From contig JBEKQP010000292.1 of the NCBI GenBank assembly GCA_049519595.1, forward strand, positions 1 to 5,519: a DNA stretch of 5,519 nucleotides. The letters are read 5' to 3'. Origin of the DNA: CAWBRT01 sp049519595. Lineage in GTDB: Bacteria; Acidobacteriota; Terriglobia; Terriglobales; Acidobacteriaceae. Below are positions 1 to 5,519 of this stretch, piece by piece. Every line of letters begins with the position of its first letter. The first letter of the stretch is position 1. The translations under genes were made by a program, and so were the position numbers. The notes under the pieces were generated by a model, which was not told the DNA's origin, ran no database searches, and saw only the letters and a list, made by a program, of their open reading frames with translations.

Positions 1-23
1 ATATCGAATCCGGCGTTCGACAT
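1..23 (-). CDS. Possible start of a minus-strand gene cut by the left edge
   Basis: An ATG on the minus strand at 23-21 is preceded by AAAGGA at 38-33, a good Shine-Dalgarno-like sequence with a 9-base spacer. Only seven codons (MSNAGFD) lie in the window, so no family can be assigned. If real, the gene would follow the reductase in the same direction after about 130 bp. The codons upstream of this ATG also look coding-like, so the true start could lie further upstream (a TTG exists at 101-99 without a good ribosome binding site). Alternatively, the whole stretch could be non-coding or the tail of a plus-strand gene. Confidence 0.25.
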
Positions 24-155
24 AACCCAGAGTCCTTTCCGGGTGTCGATGCCGTACGGCTCCGCCGATACGTTATCAGGTCTGATTACGCCATAACTCA
101 AGAAGATCGTTGTCTTACAGGTGCGCGACGCCTCTTTGCAATCCGCACTACTTAC
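1..155. other. Left-edge spacer downstream of the reductase gene
   Basis: No complete gene is visible here. On the minus strand the reading frame continues without a stop from the reductase stop codon to the left edge. Its distal part (about 1-68) has high third-position GC and reads like protein, with the stretch EPYGIDTRKGLWVMSNAGFD. A plus-strand frame from base 1 is also open until a TAA at 94-96 and shares the same third-codon positions, so GC bias cannot separate the two. First-position GC and purine content mildly favour the minus strand. A 10-bp perfect palindrome (GCCGTACGGC, 51-60) and a small 4-bp-stem hairpin (57-67) lie here, but there is no convincing terminator after the reductase stop. 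Confidence 0.5.
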
Positions 156-878
156 TCAGTCGTAGCGCTCGTAGAAAATCTGCTTGCGGTCCCACCCGAC
201 TTCGTTTTGCAGCAGGTCGCGAGTGGCGGAGACCATATCATTCAGTCCGCAGATATAAGCCTGCATGTCGGTGCGGGTGCCCACAATTTCGCGGACTCGT
301 TCCTGTACGTAGCCACGGAATCCTGTCCAGTCCTCCTGGGCGCGGCTCAAACTCACCACGTAGTGAAAATTGGGGTGCTCGGCGGCCAGTCGCTCGAACT
401 CTTCGCGGTAATAGATGTCCTTGGGATAACGCGTACCATAAACCATCCAGAAGCAATGTCCGGCGTTGCGGGCCGCATCGGCGAAGAGCCATTGCGCCAT
501 GGCGCGGAACGGCGCCACGCCGGTTCCGGTGGAGATAAACACAGCGTCCTGGCGGTGCTCACGCAGGGTGAACAAGCCATGCGGTCCATGGAAGTGAACC
601 TCCGTGCCCACATCGATATCGCAGAGGTAGTTCGACATGAACCCGCTCTCGACCCGGTTCAAGCAAATGTCGAAGCAGTTGCGCCGCGGCGCGGAAGCCA
701 CCGAGTACGCCCGGGTGATCAACTTGCCATCGGCTCGCTGCTCCCGTATGGAGACGAACTGCCCTGGCTTGAAGTCAAAGCTTTCCACTTCAGGAATCTC
801 GAATTCGAGATGTTTGGTTTGATCAGAAAGTTCGAGGGACTTGGTCAGCCGTGCAATTTGAAGGGGATGGGTCGTCAT
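156..878 (-). CDS. FAD-binding ferredoxin/flavodoxin-NAD(P)H reductase family protein
   Basis: A 240-residue cytoplasmic flavoprotein of the ferredoxin-NADP reductase superfamily, expected to move electrons between NAD(P)H and a one-electron carrier through FAD. The N-terminal FAD barrel carries RAYSVAS at 56-62 (the RxYS flavin-binding motif) and GFMSNYL at 79-85 with GPHGLFTL at 98-105 (flavin diphosphate region). The NAD(P) half carries STGTGVAPFRAM at 116-127, YGTR at 147-150 and YICGLNDMV at 208-216. It ends in FYERYD. Length is close to stand-alone bacterial reductases (E. coli Fpr is 248 residues). There is no fused [2Fe-2S] ferredoxin domain. The STGTGVAPF form resembles reductase modules of oxygenases as much as classical Fpr, so the partner and the NADH/NADPH preference are open. 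The start is ATG at 878-876, with a weak GGAAAA eight bases upstream. It is divergent from the exported-protein gene. Family assignment is firm; the exact role is inferred. Confidence 0.9.
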   Translation of the reverse strand: MTTHPLQIARLTKSLELSDQTKHLEFEIPEVESFDFKPGQFVSIREQRADGKLITRAYSVASAPRRNCFDICLNRVESGFMSNYLCDIDVGTEVHFHGPHGLFTLREHRQDAVFISTGTGVAPFRAMAQWLFADAARNAGHCFWMVYGTRYPKDIYYREEFERLAAEHPNFHYVVSLSRAQEDWTGFRGYVQERVREIVGTRTDMQAYICGLNDMVSATRDLLQNEVGWDRKQIFYERYD

Positions 879-945
879 CGTGTTTGTTTTCCGCGATCTC
901 CGTCAGGCTTACATTCTAATCCTCACTTCGGGTACACTGCTGAGA
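879..945. promoter_or_regulatory. Divergent intergenic region with overlapping candidate -10 boxes
   Basis: This 67-bp spacer separates the start codons of two divergently transcribed genes, so it should hold both promoters unless they extend into the coding regions. ATTCTAAT at 913-920 contains TCTAAT on the plus strand (915-920) and TAGAAT on the minus strand (918-913), each five of six matches to the bacterial -10 consensus. No matching -35 box stands out at normal spacing for either, and a second weak plus-strand option (TACACT, 933-938) lies too near the ATG to leave a normal leader. The assignment is tentative. Confidence 0.3.
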
Positions 946-1944
946 ATGTGGCGACGCTATCTGAGATTTGCATTGCTCTTCGTCTCGGCGGCCTTTGCCC
1001 AGGACCGTTTCGTCGTCGTGGGCGCAAATGTTCTCCGAGTCTCTCGTGATAACACCCTGACGCGAGTCTTGCAGCTCGACCCGGTTGAATCCAGTCTGCG
1101 CTTCGGCTCGACCGAGCCCAAAGTCTCGCCTGATCAGCATTGGATTGCCTACATAAACGACCATAATGCGTGGTTGCGCCCTACAGGGGCCGGTGAGGCG
1201 ATCCAGCTTACAGCGGCAGGGAAGGATTCAGCCGGGCGATATTTGTCGGTCGAGGTATTTCTCGTTGGGTTCACCCCCGATTCCAAACAGCTGATGTATT
1301 CAATCGCTCCGGGCAAGGATGAGAGTCCGGACTCCAAGCAGTTCGAACTGCTTACTCGAAAAGCGGACTACGGGTTTTTCCTCTACACCATTCGCAACCG
1401 CCGGGCATGGAAACAGCAGGTGCCGCAGAGCACTCGCGTCTTTGATGTCGTAACGAGCGATCGTTTCTTCATCGCCAGTGTCGGCGCTTATGGCGACGTA
1501 CTCGGATTGCTGAATTTGCCGGCAAATAATTTCAGCGCTCTGCCCGCAAGATGCGCCTCGGCTTCCAGTTGCGCACTGGCGGCAAAAAGAAGCCTTGCAA
1601 CCTGCACTCAGATTGGCAAAGATCACAGTCAAATCATTGAATGCGATATCCGCTCAGGCAGCGAAAGCACGGTTTCCCCCGAAGGCACCTGTGTTACCGA
1701 GTTTCAGCAGCCATCGCGATCTCCCGCTGCAACTCATCTCGCCTATTTGCAAATACCGGACAAATGCGCCAGCTTGAATCGTGTGCTTTGGATCGATCAG
1801 AAACCGCGTTTTCAATGTCTCAAAGCCGACGGATACGCTTGGATAGACGAGCAACGGCTGCTTGTCCAATGTGATCAAGAATTCGTGGCAGTTGACGTCG
1901 AAGGAAAGAAATTGAGTGCGATTCCGGTTCAGAAGCCGAACTGA
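946..1944 (+). CDS. Exported protein of unknown function with beta-propeller-like repeats
   Basis: A 332-residue protein that I do not recognise as a named family. I chose ATG 946 over the in-frame GTG at 880. From 946 the protein begins with a textbook signal peptide: WRRYLR, then a hydrophobic core FALLFVSAAFA, with probable cleavage after residue 18 (AFA|QD). The GTG would add 22 residues in front and begin one base after the divergent reductase's ATG. The ribosome binding site at 946 is weak. The mature part has TolB/WD40-like blade signatures: KVSPDQHWIAYI (59-70), GFTPDSKQLMYS (108-119), SRSPAATHLAYL (257-268) and a late GYAWIDEQRLLVQC (296-309). This suggests a partial or divergent beta-propeller acting outside the cytoplasmic membrane. 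Eight cysteines (203, 209, 220, 233, 249, 274, 291, 309) all lie in the second half, an even number compatible with disulfides. There is no lipobox or C-terminal anchor. Function and partner are unknown. Confidence 0.8.
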   Translation: MWRRYLRFALLFVSAAFAQDRFVVVGANVLRVSRDNTLTRVLQLDPVESSLRFGSTEPKVSPDQHWIAYINDHNAWLRPTGAGEAIQLTAAGKDSAGRYLSVEVFLVGFTPDSKQLMYSIAPGKDESPDSKQFELLTRKADYGFFLYTIRNRRAWKQQVPQSTRVFDVVTSDRFFIASVGAYGDVLGLLNLPANNFSALPARCASASSCALAAKRSLATCTQIGKDHSQIIECDIRSGSESTVSPEGTCVTEFQQPSRSPAATHLAYLQIPDKCASLNRVLWIDQKPRFQCLKADGYAWIDEQRLLVQCDQEFVAVDVEGKKLSAIPVQKPN

Positions 1945-1955
1945 CCAAAGCAAAA

Positions 1956-1975
1956 GACACGGCCGGAGCCGTGTC
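1956..1975 (-). terminator. Rho-independent terminator between convergent genes
   Basis: GACACGGC-CGGA-GCCGTGTC forms a perfect 8-bp GC-rich stem with a four-base loop; further pairing of 1950-1953 with 1977-1980 is possible across a small internal loop. Read on the minus strand it is followed by TTTTGCTTT, a fair U-tract, and lies 43 bases past the stop of the MFS transporter gene, so it best serves that operon. On the plus strand it begins 11 bases after the exported-protein stop but is followed only by CTTGCCC, so termination in that direction would be weaker. It is probably shared by both genes. Confidence 0.75.
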
Positions 1976-2018
1976 CTTGCCCAATCATTTACTGTCCGGC
2001 ATTGCCCATCACCGGGTG

Positions 2019-3368
2019 TTAAGCACTTACAGTCTTTGCGGGACGATTCACACGCAAAGGCACGTCGGGTTTAACCGCAAACCATGCCACCACCCCGATC
2101 AATGTGGTAGCGGCAGTAACCATGATGGCCGCCTGCCAGCCATATTGCGTCGCCAGCCATGCCGTCACCGTGGGCGCCAATATCCCACCGGCGTTGCCGA
2201 ACATGTTCATCCAGCCGGAAACCGAGGCTGAGAACTTACCACCGAGATCATTACATGAGGTCCAAGAGGCATTGAAGGTGAACCCTAACGACCCAAGCGA
2301 TACGGTCATCCACAACACGTTCCAGGCCGGCGTCTTCGCCACCGCCGCCAGATAGAGCGCCCCGCAACAAAGCACCAGCCCGAGAATTCCAAAATACGTC
2401 CGCGCCTTATACTTGGAGACCCCTCTGGCAACCAATCTGTCACTAATGAATCCGGTCACAAACACCATGGTGCATATCGCCAGCCACGGCAGGGCGGCGG
2501 CAAAGCCCATTTTCTGCAGCGAAAAGTGGTTGACCTCCATCAGGTACAGAGGGAGCCAGGCTAGAAACACATACATGATGTAATCGGCGATGAAGTACTG
2601 GATGGCGATTGCCCAGAATTGTGTCGAGCCTATAAAAGTGCTCCACGGGGCAACTTCCTTCTTGTCATCGACCCGTTCCGTTCCCTGAATATGCTTTAAT
2701 TCCGCGGCGTTGATGCGGTTGCTCGTGCGCGGTGAATCGCTGGCGAGCCAGTACCAGGACATTGCCGCAATGATTCCAACCAGGCCAAAAACGATGAAGA
2801 CCGAGCGCCAGCCAAAGGCGATCATGAGAGATACGGTAGCTGCCGGTCCAACCACCGGGCCAAAAAACGTCCCGCCCAACAGAAAGGCGTTGGCTTTGGC
2901 CCGTTCGCTCCGGTTAAACCATTGCACGGCGAAATTGTTAAAAGCCGGATAAATCGGGCCTTCACCCACGCCGAACAAAAATCGTACGATCAGGAACCAT
3001 ACGAAATTGCCGCAATATGCGGTCATCAAAGTGAAGACCGACCAAAGCGTGACGGCTGCCGGCACAACCTTGCGATGCCCAAACAGTTCCGTAAATATTC
3101 CTCCCGGAACCTGCATGAGAGCGTAGCCAAGGAAAAAAGCGGTTTGCACATAACCCATGTGCATCTTGGTAAAGTGGAATTCCTTCATAATCGCCGGAGT
3201 CGCGACCGAAAGATTCACTCTATCCATGTAGACCATAAAGGTGAGAAAGAACATCAGAAATGCCAGATTCCACCTGAATTTAGTAGGCCTCGCATCCGTG
3301 CCATGCGGTCCAATGTCTCCGCCTTCCGCCTGCTTCGCCTTGGCGTCTGTCAATACTTGATTTTCCAT
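2019..3368 (-). CDS. MFS transporter, anion:cation symporter (ACS) type, probable organic-acid or sugar-acid uptake
   Basis: A 449-residue inner-membrane permease with about 12 hydrophobic segments: two six-helix halves around a hydrophilic loop near 210-245. ACS-family hallmarks are YMDRVNLSVATPAI (47-60, end of helix 1), GYALMQVPGG (81-90), RFLFGVGEGPIYPAFNNF (129-146) with QWFNRSERAKA just after, FGWRSVFIVFG (185-195), GFISDRLVARG (306-316) and GWMNMFGNAGGILAPTV (385-401). The first inter-helix motif reads GIFTELFGHRK, with E and L where many MFS proteins have D and R; the second-half copy keeps DR. Known relatives import hexuronates, glucarate, galactonate, tartrate and similar acids by proton symport; the substrate here cannot be told. 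The start ATG at 3368 is the only sensible one, since the next Met lies inside helix 1. It is preceded by AGAGAGG with a short four-base spacer. It is the last gene of the Fe-S operon and probably brings in that pathway's substrate. Confidence 0.9.
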   Translation of the reverse strand: MENQVLTDAKAKQAEGGDIGPHGTDARPTKFRWNLAFLMFFLTFMVYMDRVNLSVATPAIMKEFHFTKMHMGYVQTAFFLGYALMQVPGGIFTELFGHRKVVPAAVTLWSVFTLMTAYCGNFVWFLIVRFLFGVGEGPIYPAFNNFAVQWFNRSERAKANAFLLGGTFFGPVVGPAATVSLMIAFGWRSVFIVFGLVGIIAAMSWYWLASDSPRTSNRINAAELKHIQGTERVDDKKEVAPWSTFIGSTQFWAIAIQYFIADYIMYVFLAWLPLYLMEVNHFSLQKMGFAAALPWLAICTMVFVTGFISDRLVARGVSKYKARTYFGILGLVLCCGALYLAAVAKTPAWNVLWMTVSLGSLGFTFNASWTSCNDLGGKFSASVSGWMNMFGNAGGILAPTVTAWLATQYGWQAAIMVTAATTLIGVVAWFAVKPDVPLRVNRPAKTVSA

Positions 3369-3441
3369 AAGGCCTCTCTGGTTCTAGAATGTGGACCCCA
3401 CACGCCCGCTTGTTCGCGAGGTATACCTTCCGCAAATCCGT
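3369..3441 (-). other. Intra-operon gap with short palindromes before the transporter gene
   Basis: A 73-bp gap separates the LUD-protein stop from the transporter start. It contains the 8-bp palindromes GGTATACC (3420-3427) and TTCTAGAA (3382-3389), plus a small hairpin TGTGG-ACC-CCACA (3390-3402). The AGAGAGG ribosome binding site of the transporter is at 3379-3373 on the minus strand. No clear -35/-10 pair or terminator is visible, so co-transcription with the upstream genes is the simplest reading. The gap is long enough for a secondary promoter or an mRNA processing site. Confidence 0.35.
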
Positions 3442-4524
3442 CTAGCATTTCACTCGCGTTAACCTGTCCACCACGCCTTTGGCATCCAGCCCGACCGGGC
3501 AAACGAAATCAGACATGGCCAAGGCGGAACTGAATGGAGCCAATCGGCCTTGTACCAAACCCAAAGCGATTCCTTTAGGCGTGAGCACCACTTCGGACCA
3601 CTTACACTTCGCTGCCAGTGCCGCGCATTCGCTATAACATGATCCGCAGTCGATGCATTTCAGCAAATCGCCCAGCCCCTGGTCGCACAAAGCTGATCGC
3701 CCGTTATCCAACAGAATGACATGCACCTCTTTCGGACCATGCATGCCGTAAGCCATCCTGAACTCGATATCGGCGGTGCGGCTGGGGCCCGCGATCAGAG
3801 AGCAATAGTTTGGGGTATTGCGTCCTGTCCCATAAATCGCTGTCGTCTGGGCCAATGTGACCGCGTCCTCTGCCAGCCAAGTAAGCTTTTCCAAACCGAC
3901 CACCGCCACGTGATGGTAGGGCAAGTTGCTCACCGCGCGGCCGTCGCCCTCATCCTCAGCCAGCACTAATACGCCATTTTCCGCGACCACACTATCGGCG
4001 CCGGTTACACCGTATCCACAGTGCAGAATGTCGTCTTTGATCCGTCGATGGACGGCTTCCCTCAGGCGTTGCGGAGACAGTTCGCCTTGCGCAGCGACAA
4101 ATCTTCGCAGCGCCGCTTCGATTTCCTGAGGAGACAGATCCCACTGCGGAAGACGCGGGTGCCCGAGAAACGAAGAACCCTGTCCAGCCCACACAATTTC
4201 TTCTATCCTCGACAGCTTAACCGCCGTCCCTTGACCGGCCATCACCCCATCAAATCCAATTTCCCGCAGCGTCTTGCTATAGGTCCTCACGACTTGCTCT
4301 TGGTTTTGCAAGATACTACTGAGAATGGTTGCTGCTTCCGCCTTGTCCTTGGCCTGATAGACGATGCATTTCTTGCCGGTTAGCGTTTGCGCGGCCTTCT
4401 CCGCCAGCGCGGGCAGGTTTTCCATCGCCCTATCTCGAATCGCGGTAGCGCGCGAGGCGAGGTCAGGATAATCCTTCAGCAATGCGTCACGGCAGCTTGC
4501 GATCTGTTCTAAGCGGCGGCTCAT
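3442..4524 (-). CDS. LUD-domain iron-sulfur protein, short LutB/LldF type
   Basis: A 360-residue cytoplasmic protein of the lactate-utilisation (LutB/LldF) family, thought to pass electrons within a membrane-linked hydroxy-acid oxidation complex. The LUD domain spans roughly residues 60-275, with VTGADSVVAENGVLVLAEDE (173-192), GDGRAVSNLPYHHVAVVGLE (193-212), and GPSRTADIEF (246-255) followed by HGPKEVHVILLDNGRS (262-277). A ferredoxin-like motif CIDCGSCYSEC has cysteines 290, 293, 296 and 300. The family's usual second CxxCxxCxxxCP motif is reduced to DFVCPVG with Cys342. The protein ends soon after, so it is much shorter than Bacillus LutB (about 476 residues). One [4Fe-4S] cluster using 290, 293, 296 and either 300 or 342 is a reasonable inference. 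The start ATG (4524) overlaps the upstream stop as ATGA, implying translational coupling. Family is certain; the substrate (lactate, glycolate or other) is not. Confidence 0.88.
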   Translation of the reverse strand: MSRRLEQIASCRDALLKDYPDLASRATAIRDRAMENLPALAEKAAQTLTGKKCIVYQAKDKAEAATILSSILQNQEQVVRTYSKTLREIGFDGVMAGQGTAVKLSRIEEIVWAGQGSSFLGHPRLPQWDLSPQEIEAALRRFVAAQGELSPQRLREAVHRRIKDDILHCGYGVTGADSVVAENGVLVLAEDEGDGRAVSNLPYHHVAVVGLEKLTWLAEDAVTLAQTTAIYGTGRNTPNYCSLIAGPSRTADIEFRMAYGMHGPKEVHVILLDNGRSALCDQGLGDLLKCIDCGSCYSECAALAAKCKWSEVVLTPKGIALGLVQGRLAPFSSALAMSDFVCPVGLDAKGVVDRLTRVKC

Positions 4525-5519
4525 TGATTTTCGCCTCCATCCTGGTTGTAAGCTTTAGCCAACAGTTCGATTACATGCATTGGCTTTTGCCGGCCGTTTT
4601 CATGGGAAATCCCGTCCGCGAGGTGAACCATGCAACCCGGGCAACCAGTCACAACGTAATCAGCGCCGGTTTCCATGATCTGCTTGACCTTGTCATCATT
4701 GATCTTGCGAGACAAGTCATAGTAAAAGAGGCTGAAGCTGCCACCGAAGCCGCAACAACTATCTGGCTCCTTCATTTCCACCATCTCTACTCCCGGAATC
4801 GACTGGATAAGCTGGCGCGGCTCATCTTTGATTTTCAAATCGCGTACAAGGTGGCAGGGATCATGGTAGGTCACCTTGCAGCCTAGTTTGCCTTTCGGAG
4901 GCGGAATCTTAATAACCTTAACCAGGTATTCACTGATGTCCATTACTTTGGCAGCCAGTGTGTTTGCTGCTTGCGCCAATCTGGAGTCTTGAGCCAACAG
5001 ACGCGACCATTCCCGCTTTGCCGTGCTGGCACATGTGGGACATAGGAAGATCAGTTGATCGAGGGTCTGTTGTGACAGCATCTCCACATTCGCAGCCGCC
5101 ATTTTCCGTGCGTCACTTTCATCGCCGCTGGTAAGGGCGGGGATGCCACAGCATGCCTCATCCGGAAATGTAACGACTTCGACCCCCTGCCGCTCTAAAA
5201 CGTCGAGCAGGCTTTCTCCCAGGTCAGGGCGGAAGAAATTGACCAGGCAGCCCGCGAAAAATCCCACCTTCTTCCCCGTGCGGGCGACCTTCGGCGGTTT
5301 GCGCTTCTTGACGATATCAGCGAAATTCTCCCGGGCAAGCAGGGGTACTAATCGGTCCGTTGGCAACCCGTCGAAAAGTGACATTCGCGGCTTGGCCGTG
5401 CCATCTCCCGACGCCTTGGTTGCAATGCCCTGAAGCGGTTCAGCCAAGCGCGCATAACCGGGAAGCTTATTAGCCGCGAGCATCTCAAACATCGTTTTCC
5501 GTGCCCACGGCAAGCCTTT
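4521..5519 (-). CDS. CCG-domain iron-sulfur oxidoreductase subunit (LutA/GlcF/GlpC type), 5' end missing
   Basis: The frame is open to the right edge, so the N-terminus lies outside; 332 residues are visible, numbered here from KGLPWARK at the edge. A TTG at 5513 could be called a start but is probably an internal Leu, because the sequence before and after it is continuous and the family normally has more upstream. Two cysteine-rich (CCG, DUF224) domains are seen. The first has FAGC (C91), EACCG (C123, C124) and CPTC (C160, C163). The second has HDPC (C222), DSCCGFGG (C255, C256) and CPGC (C293, C296). Such domains bind [4Fe-4S] clusters in glycolate oxidase GlcF, LutA/LldE, anaerobic glycerol-3-phosphate dehydrogenase GlpC and heterodisulfide reductase subunits. 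The linker before the first domain resembles GlpC/GlcF-like proteins, so ferredoxin motifs probably precede it off-window. It is probably the electron-transfer partner of the overlapping LUD protein and of a flavin dehydrogenase upstream. The exact subfamily is unsure. Confidence 0.88.
   Translation of the reverse strand, partial: KGLPWARKTMFEMLAANKLPGYARLAEPLQGIATKASGDGTAKPRMSLFDGLPTDRLVPLLARENFADIVKKRKPPKVARTGKKVGFFAGCLVNFFRPDLGESLLDVLERQGVEVVTFPDEACCGIPALTSGDESDARKMAAANVEMLSQQTLDQLIFLCPTCASTAKREWSRLLAQDSRLAQAANTLAAKVMDISEYLVKVIKIPPPKGKLGCKVTYHDPCHLVRDLKIKDEPRQLIQSIPGVEMVEMKEPDSCCGFGGSFSLFYYDLSRKINDDKVKQIMETGADYVVTGCPGCMVHLADGISHENGRQKPMHVIELLAKAYNQDGGENQ
4534..4538 (-). promoter_or_regulatory. 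Ribosome binding site of the LUD-domain gene
   Basis: GGAGG on the minus strand lies nine bases upstream of the ATG at 4524, inside the last codons of the preceding gene. Together with the ATGA stop-start overlap it fixes this start codon and supports coupled translation. Confidence 0.75.

Noticed and set aside
880..945. Upstream GTG start for the exported protein
   Set aside because: It would abut the divergent start codon and put 22 residues ahead of a clean signal peptide; ATG 946 explains the N-terminus better.
3..1049. A plus-strand frame open from base 3 to 1049 (about 349 codons), opposite the reductase gene
   Set aside because: It is codon-aligned antisense to the reductase, where GC-biased codons rarely give stops. 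The minus-strand product has all family motifs, and the plus-strand product has none that I recognise.
2922..3533. A 203-codon plus-strand open frame across the transporter start and LUD-protein end
   Set aside because: It is rich in charged and histidine residues with no motif, lies antisense to two clear genes, and bridges their intergenic gap.
4482..4886. A 134-codon plus-strand open frame opposite the Fe-S gene junction
   Set aside because: It is antisense to the CCG subunit with its conserved HDPC and CCGFGG motifs; its hydrophobic start is a by-product of the complementary codons.
5511..5513. TTG as the true start of the CCG-domain gene
   Set aside because: The frame stays open to the window edge, and family members normally have an N-terminal ferredoxin region before this point, so the codon is probably an internal leucine.
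1..5519. CRISPR arrays, tRNA genes, insertion sequences or long repeats
   Set aside because: None was found by eye on either strand: no regularly spaced repeats, terminal inverted repeats, transposase motifs or cloverleaf-like sequence.

Overview
The window reads as ordinary bacterial chromosome of moderately high GC, with five recognisable protein-coding genes, one of them cut by the right edge. Third-position GC bias, a compact exported propeller-like protein, and a GC-rich hairpin with a tetraloop at a gene end would fit an acidobacterial (Acidobacteriota) soil-type genome. That placement is an inference from general resemblance; there is no marker gene here to prove it. I see no mobile element, CRISPR array, rRNA or tRNA.

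Layout, left to right. Bases 1-155 hold no full gene. They are the trailer of a minus-strand gene plus, possibly, the first codons of another minus-strand gene running off the left edge. Bases 156-878 (minus) encode a 240-residue FAD/NAD(P)H reductase of the ferredoxin-NADP reductase superfamily. After a 67-bp divergent spacer, bases 946-1944 (plus) encode a secreted protein of unknown function with beta-propeller-like repeats and eight cysteines in its second half. It converges on a minus-strand block, with a hairpin terminator at 1956-1975 between them.

The minus-strand block, in order of transcription from the right edge, has three genes. First is a CCG-domain iron-sulfur oxidoreductase subunit (LutA/GlcF/GlpC type; 5' end outside the window). 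Second is a LUD-domain iron-sulfur protein (LutB/LldF type, short form), whose ATG overlaps the previous stop as ATGA. Third, after a 73-bp gap, is an MFS transporter of the anion:cation symporter type. The likely theme is uptake and membrane-linked oxidation of a small organic acid (lactate, glycolate or another hydroxy acid, or a sugar acid). The two Fe-S proteins would pass electrons from a flavin dehydrogenase that may lie upstream of the right edge. The substrate cannot be read from this sequence.

Nothing here is clearly a new system. The most notable points are the shortened LutB-type protein with only a remnant of the second ferredoxin motif, its coupling to a CCG subunit and an acid transporter, and the cysteine-rich exported protein of unknown role.
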